A stretch of DNA of 64,000 nt from Pseudomonadota bacterium (GCA_029558905.1 JAKQCX010000027.1:186001-250000); one strand, 5' to 3'; counted from the stretch's first letter, positions 46,077-57,921 are shown. A program made the numbers and translations. Notes: generated by a model not told the origin, from the sequence alone.

Positions 46077-47144
46077 TCAGCCAATGTAATAGAAGAACTT
46101 TGGATAGGTACCCATTTCCTCCTTGAAGCGGAAGACCCTTTTCGTGGCAATGATCTTGCGCACGTCACTCTCCGGATCGAGGAGATTGCCGAATTTCCTG
46201 GCACCCACGGGACAGGCCTCCAGACAGGCCGGGTTTCTGCCTTCACGGGTTCTCTGCACGCAAAAGGTGCATTTTTCCATGACCCCCCGCATCCTCGGCC
46301 GATTGCCGAAGTAGTGGGTCTTGGGGTTCATCTCCTCGGCCGGCAATTCCGGTTCTCCCCAATTGAACCTGCGTGCGCCATAAGGACAGGCGAGCTGGCA
46401 CATGCGGCAGCCGATGCACCAGTTGTAATCGATCAGTACGATGCCGTTCTCGTCGCGGAAGGTGGCGCGTACGGGGCAGGCCTTGACGCAGGGTGGTTTC
46501 TCACACTGCTGGCACTGTACGGGCACATAGAAGAAGTCCTTGTCCGGTACCGCTTCATCCGCGGCGTAGTAGTTCTGCGCGTGTGCCGTGGAAAGGCCGC
46601 CAGCCGGGGTGTAGGCGTTGCCGCCCACCTGCACGCCGTAATCCCCGACGGCGCTGTTTTCGGGATATCCCTTGTCGAGCCGATCGGCCGAGAACGAGAA
46701 ATTGCCCTTGGGGATCTTCATTACCTGGATCCATTGGATGGCATGTTCCCCGCGGGACTGGTTGTTCTCCTCGACACAGGCATGGACACATCGCCGGCAG
46801 CCTATGCACTTGGCAATGTCCAGGGCATAGCCGAACAACACGCCTTCCGGTGCGGGTGTGTCGGCGACCGTAGTCTTCTTGCTGTATTGCACGGAATATC
46901 TTTTTTCCAGGCGCGCGATGGCTTCCTTCTTTTCCTCTTCGGACATGAGGACAAAATGACCCTGCAGAAATTCCTGCACGGATGTTTCCGATACAGTGTC
47001 CGGGGCATTCGCCATAGACTCGGACGGAGCACCCGCCGATATCAGTGCGGAGGCTCCTGCGATACCCAAGTTCCTAAGAAAATCGCGGCGGCTTGAATTG
47101 CCGTCGTGCAAATCATCATCGGTTTTTCTTTCAGCTTCCGACAT
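46077..47144 (-). CDS. Tat-exported ferredoxin-like subunit with four [4Fe-4S] motifs
   Basis: This 355-aa protein has a Tat signal (SSRRDFLRNLGIAGASAL) and a linker (50-105). It then has four cysteine groups: CIGCRRCVHAC (113-123), CQQCEKPPCVKACP (211-224), CIGCRMCQLACP (243-254) and CTFC...CLEACP (292-312). This is the NrfC/DsrO/PsrB layout, in which four clusters relay electrons between a membrane NrfD and a partner. The start at 47144 is chosen for its GGAG 7 nt upstream; a start at 47180 overlapping the previous stop would place extra residues before the Tat motif. Confidence 0.92.
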   Translation of the reverse strand: MSEAERKTDDDLHDGNSSRRDFLRNLGIAGASALISAGAPSESMANAPDTVSETSVQEFLQGHFVLMSEEEKKEAIARLEKRYSVQYSKKTTVADTPAPEGVLFGYALDIAKCIGCRRCVHACVEENNQSRGEHAIQWIQVMKIPKGNFSFSADRLDKGYPENSAVGDYGVQVGGNAYTPAGGLSTAHAQNYYAADEAVPDKDFFYVPVQCQQCEKPPCVKACPVRATFRDENGIVLIDYNWCIGCRMCQLACPYGARRFNWGEPELPAEEMNPKTHYFGNRPRMRGVMEKCTFCVQRTREGRNPACLEACPVGARKFGNLLDPESDVRKIIATKRVFRFKEEMGTYPKFFYYIG

Positions 47145-47176
47145 CGATATCTCCAGCGGCTGGGCAGGCAATCTCC

Positions 47177-47434
47177 TCATGCCTGGTGTTTAGGGTGGGT
47201 ACCCAGTAGGGTGGCCAGCATGTCCTGCTTGTCTGTGTCCGTCATTTCCGTCAGACGTCCACGGGTCCAGGTCAATTCCTGCAGTTTCTCGTCGTTTACA
47301 TACTTGTAGCGCAGGTTCTGCCTGCTACCGGAAGATGCTGAGAGCATGCTTCTGGTGTAACCGGCTGCCGCCAAGACCCCCAGAACCATAGTTGCCTGCC
47401 TGAAGAACGAGCGCTTGGACGGGTCTTGCTTCAT
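47177..47434 (-). CDS. Small Tat-signal-like protein
   Basis: This 85-aa protein begins KRSFFRQATMVLGVLAAAG, a single-Arg/Lys-Arg variant of the Tat consensus seen in small formate-dehydrogenase-associated 'Tat target' proteins. The rest is polar (RYKYVNDEKLQELTWTRGRL) and has no cofactor motifs. The segment LTEMTDTDKQDMLATL is echoed by LMSEEEKKEAIARLEKRY in the ferredoxin subunit. AGGAG precedes the ATG. It ends directly at the start region of the ferredoxin gene. It may be a structural or anchoring subunit of the redox complex (inference). Confidence 0.7.
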   Translation of the reverse strand: MKQDPSKRSFFRQATMVLGVLAAAGYTRSMLSASSGSRQNLRYKYVNDEKLQELTWTRGRLTEMTDTDKQDMLATLLGTHPKHQA

Positions 47435-47472
47435 GACGTCTCCTGTTCAAAACCAAAACTGAATTGCGCCAC

Positions 47473-47706
47473 CTACCGGCCCGACGATCGCTTCAGGTGG
47501 GCACGCAGGCCACTCAGCATTTCGGTCAGTGCGGCATAGCGTGTGAAAAAATCCTGTGTCAGCTTCAAGGCCTGTGCGTCACTCGTGTTTTCATCACCCA
47601 CGCGGCTCATGGCGGCGCGCATGAGCTCGGTGAGCTGGTCGTGGAATTCCCGCACTTCCATGTCATCCACGAATTGCATTTTTTTTTCTTCTGGGTTGTA
47701 TTTCAT
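47473..47706 (-). CDS. Small helical protein at the head of the redox operon
   Basis: This 77-aa soluble helical protein includes KKMQFVDDMEVREFHDQLTE and DFFTRYAALTEMLSGLRAHL. It has no signal peptide, cysteines or known domain, so it is predicted cytoplasmic. It lies 38 bp upstream of the Tat-signal-like gene. It might be a dedicated maturation factor or regulator, but this is only by analogy with other respiratory operons. No clear ribosome site is seen, so an internal ATG 9 codons later, after an A-rich stretch, is an alternative start. Confidence 0.6.
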   Translation of the reverse strand: MKYNPEEKKMQFVDDMEVREFHDQLTELMRAAMSRVGDENTSDAQALKLTQDFFTRYAALTEMLSGLRAHLKRSSGR

Positions 47707-48142
47707 GTCGTCAGTCAGGCAAGGATGCGTGCCGGGGCATCATGGGCCCTGTCCTGTCACGGTTGCCGGATTCACTGCCCACCATGGCATGGGCCACGCG
47801 AGGTATCCGATGCGCAGCCTTTCGCGCGGCAGCAAGCAGCCGAACCATCAGCCGCCTGGTCAAGGCGGTACCGTGTCCTCTTCCGTTCAACTCGTCCAAT
47901 CTCATAAGGACAGCAAACAAGAATGTAAGAAAATCCTAACAAACTGATGCATATGTACCTGTAGGTACATCCATTTCCCACCGCGCTGACCGCTGTCATG
48001 TGCGGCTGGCCAATGAATCGTACATAAGGATAACAAGAGAACAAAGTCCTATATATGAAAAAAATCGATCAATGGATATAGGAAACCTGATGACTGGGCA
48101 GGATCCCCCGCGTGGGTCAGCGGCGGAACCCGTGTCCTGTGG
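47707..48142 (-). promoter_or_regulatory. AT-rich control region of the redox operon
   Basis: About 430 bp, clearly richer in A+T than the rest of the window between 47900 and 48100. It contains an 18-bp palindrome ATGTACCT-GT-AGGTACAT (47953-47970) and a wider inverted repeat TCCTATAT (48047-48054) / ATATAGGA (48076-48083). Leftward -10-like words occur (TATATA about 48050, TACATT about 47915), but I cannot assign a matched -35. The region most likely holds the operon promoter and operators, with a long leader. Confidence 0.5.
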
Positions 48143-48171
48143 CCGCCCCATGCCACGATGGCATGGGGCGG
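48143..48171 (-). terminator. Strong hairpin after ettA
   Basis: A perfect 12-bp stem CCGCCCCATGCC / GGCATGGGGCGG (48143-48154 and 48160-48171) with a 5-nt loop lies 13 bp beyond the ettA stop. It probably terminates ettA and insulates the redox operon downstream, despite lacking a T-run. Confidence 0.65.
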
Positions 48172-48183
48172 GAGGCCGCGTGG

Positions 48184-49848
<1,665 letters not shown>

Positions 49849-49942
49849 TCTTTCCTTTCGGTAATGAGCGGTTGAAAACCCTGTGCCGCGATCGACCCCG
49901 GGGCCAAGGCCGGTCACCCTGGCCCGGACGGGGCTCGCGGTC

Positions 49943-50266
49943 TCAATGACATTTGATGTAGAGCTTGCGCTGAGGGGAGTCCCGCAGGATCTCCATGCCG
50001 CGTGACAGGTCCGGCAATCCGCCGGTGGGTATGGCGTTGGGGGATGCCGGTAGCGCTTCCCCCGTCGAATTCAGGATTGCATAACCTCGCCCGCCGCAGA
50101 TTTTACCCGCCTTCTCCAGACAGTGGCCCATGTTGAGCAGGGGCCCGCCACAACCCACGACATGGGTCATCCAGCCATCGGCACGGCGCACTTCCCGGGA
50201 GGAGGCGCAGGCCGTCATGCCGATGGCCAACAGCGTCAGGTACAGCAGTGTCGCTACACTCCTCAC
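49943..50266 (-). CDS. Small lipoprotein of unknown function
   Basis: This 107-aa precursor (GTG start) has a signal peptide and a lipobox near GMTACAS (Cys20). The mature part contains VVGCGGPLLNMGHCLEKAGK and ICGGRGYAIL, a cysteine-rich pattern resembling small outer-membrane lipoproteins with a C...GxGY motif and likely disulfides. It ends RKLYIKCH. It is divergent from srkA and upstream of ettA on the same strand, with a 94-bp gap. Confidence 0.7.
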   Translation of the reverse strand: MRSVATLLYLTLLAIGMTACASSREVRRADGWMTHVVGCGGPLLNMGHCLEKAGKICGGRGYAILNSTGEALPASPNAIPTGGLPDLSRGMEILRDSPQRKLYIKCH

Positions 50267-50393
50267 AGGACGTCCCTTCCCGGGCAGATGATCGGGCGAG
50301 AGTGTTGCACATCTCGCGGCGGCGGGCCCAGGCCGGTGCGGACGTCATCTGTGCGGGGGATGCCCCGTGCCAGCGACGGACTACAATGCCGCC

Positions 50394-51401
50394 ATGTCCC
50401 TCGTTGGTGCCGATCTTCACCCCTATGCCGCACTCACCCCCGATGCAGTGCTGGATGCCCTGGAACATGTGGGCCTGTGGGGGGATGGCCGCCTGATCGC
50501 CCTCAACAGCTTTGAAAACCGGGTCTACCAGATCGGGCTGGAGGAGGGGGAACCCCTGGGGTCCGTGGTCGTTGCCAAGTTCTATCGCCCGGCCCGCTGG
50601 AGCGATGCAGCCATCCTGGAGGAGCATGCCTTCACCCGGGAGCTGGCGGCGCGGGAGATCCCCGTGGTAACGCCCCTGGAGGTGAACGGTACCACCCTCC
50701 ACGCCCACGCCGGCTTCCGCTTCGCCGTATTTCCGAGAAGGGGCGGGCGCACCCCGGAGTTCGACCACGGCGACACCCTGGAGTGGATGGGACGCTTCCT
50801 GGGCCGCATCCATGCCGTGGGGACCCTGGCGCCCTACGCGCACCGTCCCGCCCTGGACATCGCCAGCTTCGGCGAGGACTCCCGCGACTTTCTGTTGAGC
50901 CACGACTGGCTGCCCGCCGACCTGCGGGCCGTGTGGCATGGGGTGTCCCGCCAGGCCCTGGACGCGGTGGGGCGCTGCTACGACCGGGCGGGCGCGGTGG
51001 CCACCCTGCGGCTCCACGGCGACTGCCATGCGGGCAACGTTTTATGGACGGACGACGGCCCCCACTTCGTGGACTTCGACGACAGCCGCATGGGCCCGGC
51101 GGTGCAGGACCTGTGGATGCTGCTCTCCGGCGACCGGGCCAGCCAGACCCGGCAGCTGACGGACGTGCTGGCGGGCTACGAGGACTTCATGGAATTCGAC
51201 CCCCGGGAACTGCACCTGGTGGAGGCCCTGCGCACCCTGCGCCTGCTGCACTACTCGGCGTGGATCGCCCGGCGCTGGGACGACCCGGCCTTTCCCGCCG
51301 CCTTCCCCTGGTTCAACACCTCGCGTTACTGGGAGGAACGCATCCTGGAGCTGCGCGAGCAGATTGCCCTCATGCAGGAGGCACCGTTTTGGTCCGGCTG
51401 A
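50394..51401 (+). CDS. srkA: Stress response Ser/Thr kinase (YihE/RdoA)
   Basis: SrkA is an aminoglycoside-phosphotransferase-fold kinase that counteracts MazEF-linked stress death in E. coli. The 335-aa protein has the nucleotide-binding VYQIGLEEGEP region, the catalytic loop LHGDCHAGNVLW and the metal-binding VDFDDSRMGP. The C-terminal LHYSAWIARRWDDPAFP is a strong family signature. The start at 50394 gives the usual N terminus. A GC-rich simple stretch separates it from the ABC genes. Confidence 0.93.
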   Translation: MSLVGADLHPYAALTPDAVLDALEHVGLWGDGRLIALNSFENRVYQIGLEEGEPLGSVVVAKFYRPARWSDAAILEEHAFTRELAAREIPVVTPLEVNGTTLHAHAGFRFAVFPRRGGRTPEFDHGDTLEWMGRFLGRIHAVGTLAPYAHRPALDIASFGEDSRDFLLSHDWLPADLRAVWHGVSRQALDAVGRCYDRAGAVATLRLHGDCHAGNVLWTDDGPHFVDFDDSRMGPAVQDLWMLLSGDRASQTRQLTDVLAGYEDFMEFDPRELHLVEALRTLRLLHYSAWIARRWDDPAFPAAFPWFNTSRYWEERILELREQIALMQEAPFWSG

Positions 51402-51451
51402 ACGTGCCCCTCCCCCCGCGCGAGGGGAGGGGGGGGTGAGTGGGTCGGGGC

Positions 51452-52165
<714 letters not shown>

Positions 52166-52180
52166 GGCTGGAGTGAGGTC

Positions 52181-54547
52181 ATGACCGCCCTCGACCTCAA
52201 GCTCCTGCGTGACCTCTGGCATATGCGTGGCCAGGTCCTGGCCATCGCGGCGGTGATCGCCGGGGGCGTGGCCACCCTGGTCATGTCCCTGTCCACCTAC
52301 GATTCCCTGCTCACCACCCGGGACCTGTTCTACAGCGAATACCGCTTCGCCCAGGTGTTCACCACCCTGAAGCGGGCGCCGGAGAGCGTGGCCCAGCGCC
52401 TGAAGGAGATCCCCGGCGTGGAGCGCCTGGAGACGCGGGTGGTGGCGGTGGTGAAGCTGGAGGTGGCGGGCTTCAATGACCCGGTCACCGGCATGCTGTC
52501 CTCACTTCCGGACGTGGGTATGCCCCTGCTCAACACCCTGCACCTGAAGCGCGGGCGCTGGCTCACGCCCTACAGCGGCGACGAGATCATCGTCAGCGAC
52601 ACATTCGCCGACGCCCACGGCCTGCATCCGGGGGACCGCATCCATGCCGTCATCCACGGCAAGCGCAAGGCCCTGACCCTGGTGGGCGTGGCCCTGTCGC
52701 CGGAGTACGTCTACCAGATCGCTCCCGGCGCCATGTTCCCGGACTTCAAGCGCTATGGCGTGCTGTGGATGGGCCGCCACGCCTTGGCCGCCGCCTACGA
52801 CATGGATGGAGCCTTCAACAACGTGGCCCTCACCCTCACCCCGGGGACCGACGAGCAGGCGGTCATCCGCCGTCTGGACACCCTGCTGGCGCCCTACGGT
52901 GGCGTGGGGGCGCATGGCCGCAAGGATCAGTTCTCCAACCGCTTCTTGTCCGAGGAGTTGAAGCAGCTCCAGACCACTGCCACCGTGTTCCCTTCCATCT
53001 TCATGGGGGTGGCGGCCTTCCTGCTGAACGTGGTGGTGACCCGGCTCATCGCCACGCAGCGGGAGCAGATCGCCATCCTCAAGGCCTTCGGCTACCACCA
53101 CGCCGCCATCGGCTGGCACTTCGTGAAGCTGGTCATGGCCATCGCCCTCTTGGGCGTGGCGGCGGGCACGGCCCTGGGTATGTGGTTCGGCAACGGCCTG
53201 GCCGGGGTGTACATGGAGCTGTACCGCTTCCCCTACCTGGAATACGTGCTGGAGCCGCCGGTGATTTTCATCGCCCTGGCGGTCACCTCGGCGGCGGCCC
53301 TGTCCGGCACCCTCCTGGCCGTGGGCCGGGCCATCCGCCTGCCGCCGGCGGAGGGCATGCGGCCCGAGACTCCGGTGGCCTACCGCGCCACCCTGCTGGA
53401 ACGCCTGGGCCTGCAAAGGCTGTGCAGCCAGCCCACGCGCATGATCCTGCGCCACATCGAGCGGCGCCCCCTGAAGTCCCTGCTCACCGTGTTCGGCATC
53501 GCCTGCGCCGGGGGCCTGATGATGGTGGGCAACTACCAGCGGGGGGCCATCGACTTCATGGTGGACGTGCAGTTCAAGCACGCTGCGCGGGAGGACCTGG
53601 CCGTCACTTTCCTCGAGCCCACTTCCGGCCGGGCCCTGCACGAACTGGCCCAGCTGCCCGGCGTGCGCCACGTGGAGGGCTTTCGCGACGTGGCCGCCAA
53701 CCTGCGCTTCGGCCACTACCACTACCGCTCGGCCATCTACGGCATCCAGCCCGAGGGGGTGCTGCACCGCTCCCTGGACAGCGAGCTGCGGCCCGTGGCG
53801 GTGCCCGCCGGCGGCGTGGTGCTCACCGACCACCTGGCCAACAACATCCTGCATGTGCAGCCCGGCGACCTGCTCACCGTGGAAGTGCTGGAGGGCCGCC
53901 GCCAGGTGCTCCAGGTGCCCGTGCTGGGCCTCACCAGGCAGTTCCTGGGCGTGTCCGCCTACATGCGCCAGGACACCCTCAACGAACTGCTGCGGGAGGG
54001 GGACGTGGTGTCAGGCGCCTATCTGTCCCACGATCCCGGCGTGGAGCAGGACCTGTACGACCGCCTCCACGGCCGGCCCCGGGTGCTGGGCATGGTGGCC
54101 CACGCCGCCGCCATCAAGAGCTTCTACGCCACCCTGGGGGAATTCGTGCTGTTCTTCAACATGGTGGCCACGGCCCTGGCGGCCACCATCGCCTTCGGCG
54201 TGGTCTACAACAGCGCGCGCATCGCCCTGTCGGAACGGGGCCGGGAGCTAGCCAGCCTGCGGGTGCTGGGTTTCACCCACGGCGAGATCGCCTATATCCT
54301 GCTTGGGGAGCTGGGGGCCCTGACCCTGGCCGCCATCCCCGTGGGCTTCGCCGTGGGGGCGGGCCTGTGCGGCATCCTGGTGGTGGTGTTCGCATCCGAC
54401 CTCTACCGCCTGCCCCTGGTGCTGGAACCCTACAATTTCGCCTTGGGCGCCACGGTGGTTGCCGCGTCCGCGATGGTGTCGGGCTGGCTGGTGTGGCGCC
54501 AGCTGGGTCGCCTGGACCTGGTGGGCGTATTGAAGACGAGAGAGTGA
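52181..54547 (+). CDS. FtsX-fold ABC permease, duplicated
   Basis: This 788-aa permease has two FtsX modules, each with periplasmic MacB_PCD-like and transmembrane parts. The first membrane bundle contains [20 protein letters not shown] and the second [20 protein letters not shown], the coupling-helix motif that contacts the ATPase. Ten predicted helices fit the duplicated layout (as in LolCE-like or YtrF-like single-chain forms). The substrate is unknown; lipoproteins, antibiotics or peptides are possible. AGTGAGGTC lies before the ATG. Confidence 0.9.
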   Translation: MTALDLKLLRDLWHMRGQVLAIAAVIAGGVATLVMSLSTYDSLLTTRDLFYSEYRFAQVFTTLKRAPESVAQRLKEIPGVERLETRVVAVVKLEVAGFNDPVTGMLSSLPDVGMPLLNTLHLKRGRWLTPYSGDEIIVSDTFADAHGLHPGDRIHAVIHGKRKALTLVGVALSPEYVYQIAPGAMFPDFKRYGVLWMGRHALAAAYDMDGAFNNVALTLTPGTDEQAVIRRLDTLLAPYGGVGAHGRKDQFSNRFLSEELKQLQTTATVFPSIFMGVAAFLLNVVVTRLIATQREQIAILKAFGYHHAAIGWHFVKLVMAIALLGVAAGTALGMWFGNGLAGVYMELYRFPYLEYVLEPPVIFIALAVTSAAALSGTLLAVGRAIRLPPAEGMRPETPVAYRATLLERLGLQRLCSQPTRMILRHIERRPLKSLLTVFGIACAGGLMMVGNYQRGAIDFMVDVQFKHAAREDLAVTFLEPTSGRALHELAQLPGVRHVEGFRDVAANLRFGHYHYRSAIYGIQPEGVLHRSLDSELRPVAVPAGGVVLTDHLANNILHVQPGDLLTVEVLEGRRQVLQVPVLGLTRQFLGVSAYMRQDTLNELLREGDVVSGAYLSHDPGVEQDLYDRLHGRPRVLGMVAHAAAIKSFYATLGEFVLFFNMVATALAATIAFGVVYNSARIALSERGRELASLRVLGFTHGEIAYILLGELGALTLAAIPVGFAVGAGLCGILVVVFASDLYRLPLVLEPYNFALGATVVAASAMVSGWLVWRQLGRLDLVGVLKTRE

Positions 54548-54550
54548 TCG

Positions 54551-55756
54551 ATGAGTAAATCCCGGCGTGGGCGGATCGGTCCACTGCTCCTGGCCCTGGT
54601 GGTGGCGGGGGGCATTGCCTACGGCTTCATGCCCCGGCCATTGCGGGTGGAACTGGTGCGGGCCCACAAGGGCAGCCTGGCGGTGACGGTGGACGAGGAG
54701 GGCAAGACCCGGGTGCGGGAACGCTATGTGGTGGCGGCTCCCGTGGCGGGTCAGGCCCGGCGTATCACCCTGAAGGTGGGCAACGCCGTGGCCGCCGGCC
54801 AGGTGGTGGCCTGGATCGATCCCCTTGCTGCCGCCAGTCTGGATCCACGTGCCCGGGCCCAGGCCCAGGCCCGGGTGGAAGCCGCCCGGGCCAGCCTCCA
54901 GGGGGCCGGGGAAAACGCCCGCGTCGCGTTGGCCGAGGCGGTGCTGGCCCGGCAGGAGCTGGATCGGGTCGAGTCTTTGGCACGCGAGCGATTCGTCTCC
55001 CAGGCCGCCGTGGACCAGGCCAAAGCCCGGCTCCAGGCCGGCCAGGCCACGCGCCAGGCCGCAGAGTACGCAGTGCAGGCCGCCCGTCACGAGGTGGAGG
55101 CGGCCCGGGCCGCCCTCTTGCAGGTCTCCAGCCTGGCCCGGGGCGGCCCTGCAGAGACCCTGCGGATCAGCGCCCCGGTGGCGGGTCAGGTGCTGGCCGT
55201 ACCCCACGAGAGCGAGGGTGCCGTGCAGCCGGGCCAGGTCCTGCTGGAGATCGGCAATCCCCAGTCACTGGAGGTGGTGGTGGAGGTGCTGTCCACCGCC
55301 GCCGTGAAGATCATCCCAGGTGGCAGGGTGCTGCTGGACCGCTGGGGTGGCCCCCAGCCGCTGGAAGGGCGGGTGCGGATGGTGGAGCCCGCCGGCTTCA
55401 CCAAGGTGTCCGCCCTGGGGGTGGAGGAACAACGGGTGCGGGTCATCGTCGACATCACCACGCCGCCGGAAGTCTGGAGCAGTCTGGGGGACGGCTATCG
55501 GGTGGAGGCCAGCTTCGTGCTCTGGCAGGACGAGGGCCTGCTGCTCATCCCTACCAGCGCCCTGTTCCGCCACAAGGACGGCTGGGCCGTGTTCGTGGTC
55601 CGGGATGGCCGAGCTCGTCTCACACCGCTGGAGGTGGGTCAGCGCAACGGTCTTGCCGCCCAGGTGCTGGAGGGTCTGAAGGCCGGTGCTGCGGTCATTG
55701 CCCATCCGGATGAAAAGGTGATGGATGGCGTGAAGGTACAGGCCCGGGGCCCGTGA
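54551..55756 (+). CDS. HlyD/MacA-family periplasmic adaptor
   Basis: This 401-aa protein has one N-terminal membrane helix (about 10-28), a biotinyl-lipoyl half-motif (APVAGQARRITLKVGNAVAA), a long coiled-coil hairpin (about 95-190, alanine-rich) and the closing lipoyl half APVAGQVLAVPHESEGAVQP. Beta-barrel and membrane-proximal domains follow. It would link the FtsX-type permease to an outer-membrane exit duct. The gene starts 3 bp after the permease stop. No TolC homologue is in the window. Confidence 0.92.
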   Translation: MSKSRRGRIGPLLLALVVAGGIAYGFMPRPLRVELVRAHKGSLAVTVDEEGKTRVRERYVVAAPVAGQARRITLKVGNAVAAGQVVAWIDPLAAASLDPRARAQAQARVEAARASLQGAGENARVALAEAVLARQELDRVESLARERFVSQAAVDQAKARLQAGQATRQAAEYAVQAARHEVEAARAALLQVSSLARGGPAETLRISAPVAGQVLAVPHESEGAVQPGQVLLEIGNPQSLEVVVEVLSTAAVKIIPGGRVLLDRWGGPQPLEGRVRMVEPAGFTKVSALGVEEQRVRVIVDITTPPEVWSSLGDGYRVEASFVLWQDEGLLLIPTSALFRHKDGWAVFVVRDGRARLTPLEVGQRNGLAAQVLEGLKAGAAVIAHPDEKVMDGVKVQARGP

Positions 55757-55827
55757 AACCCGGTGCCCATAGGCTACGGTTTCCCGCCCTTGCACACAGG
55801 GGGATTTGACGGCGCTTCACATGGTGT

Positions 55828-55842
55828 GATGCCTCAGGCATC
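55828..55842 (+). terminator. Hairpin after the adaptor gene
   Basis: GATGCC-TCA-GGCATC forms a 6-bp stem 72 bp after the adaptor stop, upstream of folA. It is followed by CCCCTCC and no T-run, so it is a weak candidate. Confidence 0.3.
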
Positions 55843-55911
55843 CCCTCCATTTCCCGTAGCGAAGGGGGAAGCCGCGAGGCCGACTCCCCGCTGCATGCTG
55901 AACAGGAACCT

Positions 55912-56412
55912 ATGAGCACGCGAAACAAGCCCAGCCTCAACATCATCGCCGCCATGGCTCGCAACCGCGTCATCGGCATCCACAACACCCTGCCCTGGCG
56001 CCTGCCCGAGGACCTGAAGCACTTCAAGTCCCTTACCCTGGGCCACCACATCATCATGGGTCGCAAGACCTACGAGTCCATCGGCAAGCCCTTGCCGGGC
56101 CGCACCACGGTCATCGTCACGCGCGATGCGGACTATCGGGTGCAGGGCTGTATCACTGCCGGTTCGATCGATGCCGCCATCGCCGCCTGTGGCGCGGATG
56201 CGGAGCTCTTCTTCGTGGGCGGGGCACAGCTCTATGCCCAGGTGCTGCCCCGGGCGGATCGGCTCTATCTCACCGAGATCCAGGCCGAGTACGAGGGGGA
56301 TGCGTGGTTTCCTGAATTCGACCGGGACGATTGGCGGGAGGTGGAGCGTCAGACCCATGTCAACGACACGGGTCTGGGCTATCACTTCGTGACCTATACG
56401 CGGATGCGCTGA
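55912..56412 (+). CDS. folA: Dihydrofolate reductase
   Basis: FolA reduces dihydrofolate with NADPH. The 166-aa protein has the active-site strand NIIAAMARNRVIGI, the LPWRLPEDLKHFK loop (the acidic residue here is Glu, as is common in many bacteria), GHHIIMGRKTYESIG and FFVGGAQLYAQVLP. The length is typical. It has no thyA neighbour. It converges on a leftward SDR. Confidence 0.96.
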   Translation: MSTRNKPSLNIIAAMARNRVIGIHNTLPWRLPEDLKHFKSLTLGHHIIMGRKTYESIGKPLPGRTTVIVTRDADYRVQGCITAGSIDAAIAACGADAELFFVGGAQLYAQVLPRADRLYLTEIQAEYEGDAWFPEFDRDDWREVERQTHVNDTGLGYHFVTYTRMR

Positions 56413-56554
56413 GGCGCTGCCGCGTAGCCCTCCCCGCGGCGTTGGGCCTGGGTGCGGGGCCCCTCCGGTAAATTCCAGCAATGGAAATTCCCCGCTTTCG
56501 GCCTTCGCCAAAAGTGGGGCCAACCTTGGCCGCTGGGCTACTGCGCCAGGTGCT

Positions 56555-57310
56555 TCATCGGGTCGTGTATCCGCCGTTGGCGAAGATCGTTTGTCCCGTG
56601 ATCCACCAGCCGTCCGTGGCCAGAAATTTGATGATGGGCACGATATCCTCGATCTTGGTGAGGTCGCCGTTCATGGCCTGCGACTTGTGGTAGGCAACGC
56701 GTTCCGGCGTTTCTTGACCGTAGAAGAACGGCGTGTCCATAGGGCCCGGACCGACTGCGGTGACGGAGATGCCGCGCGAGCCAAACTCCTTGGCTGCCGC
56801 CCGGGTGAAATGCTCGACCGGCGCCTTGCCGCCTGCGTAGGTGGAATAACCGTCCGTGAAGGCCGCCAGCAGAGAGGTCACGATGGTGATGATCTTGCCG
56901 TTGTCGTTGAGATGCCTGCCGGCCTCCTTGATGAAGAAGTAGGCCGCCTTGGCGTTGATGTCGAACATCGAGTCGTACTCCTCCTCGGAGGTTTCCACGA
57001 TCGGCTTGCGCAACACCTTGCCGACCGTGTTGACGGCAATGTCTATGCCGCCGAAGCGATCCCTTGCCTGCGTGAACAGGGTGGTGACATTGGCTGGCTT
57101 GGTCAGGTCGCCCTGCGTCGCGTAGGCATCGCCGCCGAGGTCCTTGATTGCTTTAACCGTGGCTTCGGCATCCTGTCGGGTGGCGTCGCTGTTGTAGTGA
57201 ACGACGACCTTGGCGCCGTCCTTGGCAAACTCACGGCTGATGAGGCCACCGAGGTTCTTCGCGCCGGCGGCGACGACAAGAACCTTACCCTTCAGTGCGT
57301 GATCACGCAT
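56555..57310 (-). CDS. Short-chain dehydrogenase/reductase (less GC-rich gene)
   Basis: This 251-aa SDR has an unusual cofactor loop AAGAKNLGGLI (no classical TGxxxGIG), AVNTVGKV near residue 90, and the catalytic YAGGK after a serine strand (IVTSLLAAFTDGYSTYAGGK). The ending GQTIFANGGYTTR is typical. Codon use is visibly less GC-biased than in flanking genes. Together with the VOC gene and the IS remnant next to it, this suggests recent transfer. The substrate is unknown. Confidence 0.85.
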   Translation of the reverse strand: MRDHALKGKVLVVAAGAKNLGGLISREFAKDGAKVVVHYNSDATRQDAEATVKAIKDLGGDAYATQGDLTKPANVTTLFTQARDRFGGIDIAVNTVGKVLRKPIVETSEEEYDSMFDINAKAAYFFIKEAGRHLNDNGKIITIVTSLLAAFTDGYSTYAGGKAPVEHFTRAAAKEFGSRGISVTAVGPGPMDTPFFYGQETPERVAYHKSQAMNGDLTKIEDIVPIIKFLATDGWWITGQTIFANGGYTTR

Positions 57311-57420
57311 GATCGATCTCCTTTAGTGGGTTGTAGAAGCCTGACATCGTGCTCAACCTTGGGCTTGTCGCCGGGTAGCGGAGGCAGGCCGGTCTGCTGG
57401 AGCGCCATGCCGGGCATTGA

Positions 57421-57828
57421 TCAGCTTGAGGGAATAGCCGCTGGATCCATCCACATCGCTTCCCAAACGTGGCCATCGGGGTCAGCAAGATCACGGTTGT
57501 ACAGGAAACCGAGGTCTTGTGGGGGATTGATATCCGCAGTCCCTCCGTTTGCGGCGGCGGCCTCATTCATCGCATCCACCGCCGCGCGACTGTCACAAGA
57601 AATGGCTAGCATGACTTCGCTCGACGTTGCGGGCGGAATTGGCCGATCCGTGAACGTGCGCCACCTGGCCTGAGTGAGCAGCATGACGTTAATCGCCTCG
57701 CTCCAGACCATGCACGCCGCGGTATCGTCGGTGAAGAGCGGGTTGTTGTTGAAACCGAGAGCCTTGTAAAAGCCCACCGAGGCCTTGAGGTCGACAACCG
57801 GCAGATTTACAAAAATCATCTTGGCCAT
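57421..57828 (-). CDS. VOC (glyoxalase/bleomycin-resistance) family protein
   Basis: This 135-aa protein has two beta-alpha-beta-beta-beta modules starting MIFVNLPVVDLKASVGFYKA and closing with NRDLADPDGHVWEAMWMDP, the GHxWE-type ending that usually supplies a metal ligand. It lies 110 bp upstream of the SDR on the same strand. The likely function is detoxification or antibiotic binding, not specifiable from sequence. Like the SDR, it looks like imported cargo beside an IS fragment. Confidence 0.85.
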   Translation of the reverse strand: MAKMIFVNLPVVDLKASVGFYKALGFNNNPLFTDDTAACMVWSEAINVMLLTQARWRTFTDRPIPPATSSEVMLAISCDSRAAVDAMNEAAAANGGTADINPPQDLGFLYNRDLADPDGHVWEAMWMDPAAIPSS

Positions 57829-57921
57829 GGCGATTCCTTTGCTGGCCTAACAGGCCGTTGAAATACCTCTGCCGCCCGCCTGCAATCTGCGCGAAGATCG
57901 GCGGAGCCCAGGATACGGAGA

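Noticed and set aside
52502-53854. 450-residue minus-strand frame opposite the ABC permease
   Set aside because: Histidine, glutamine and glycine-rich antisense text with no conserved segment.
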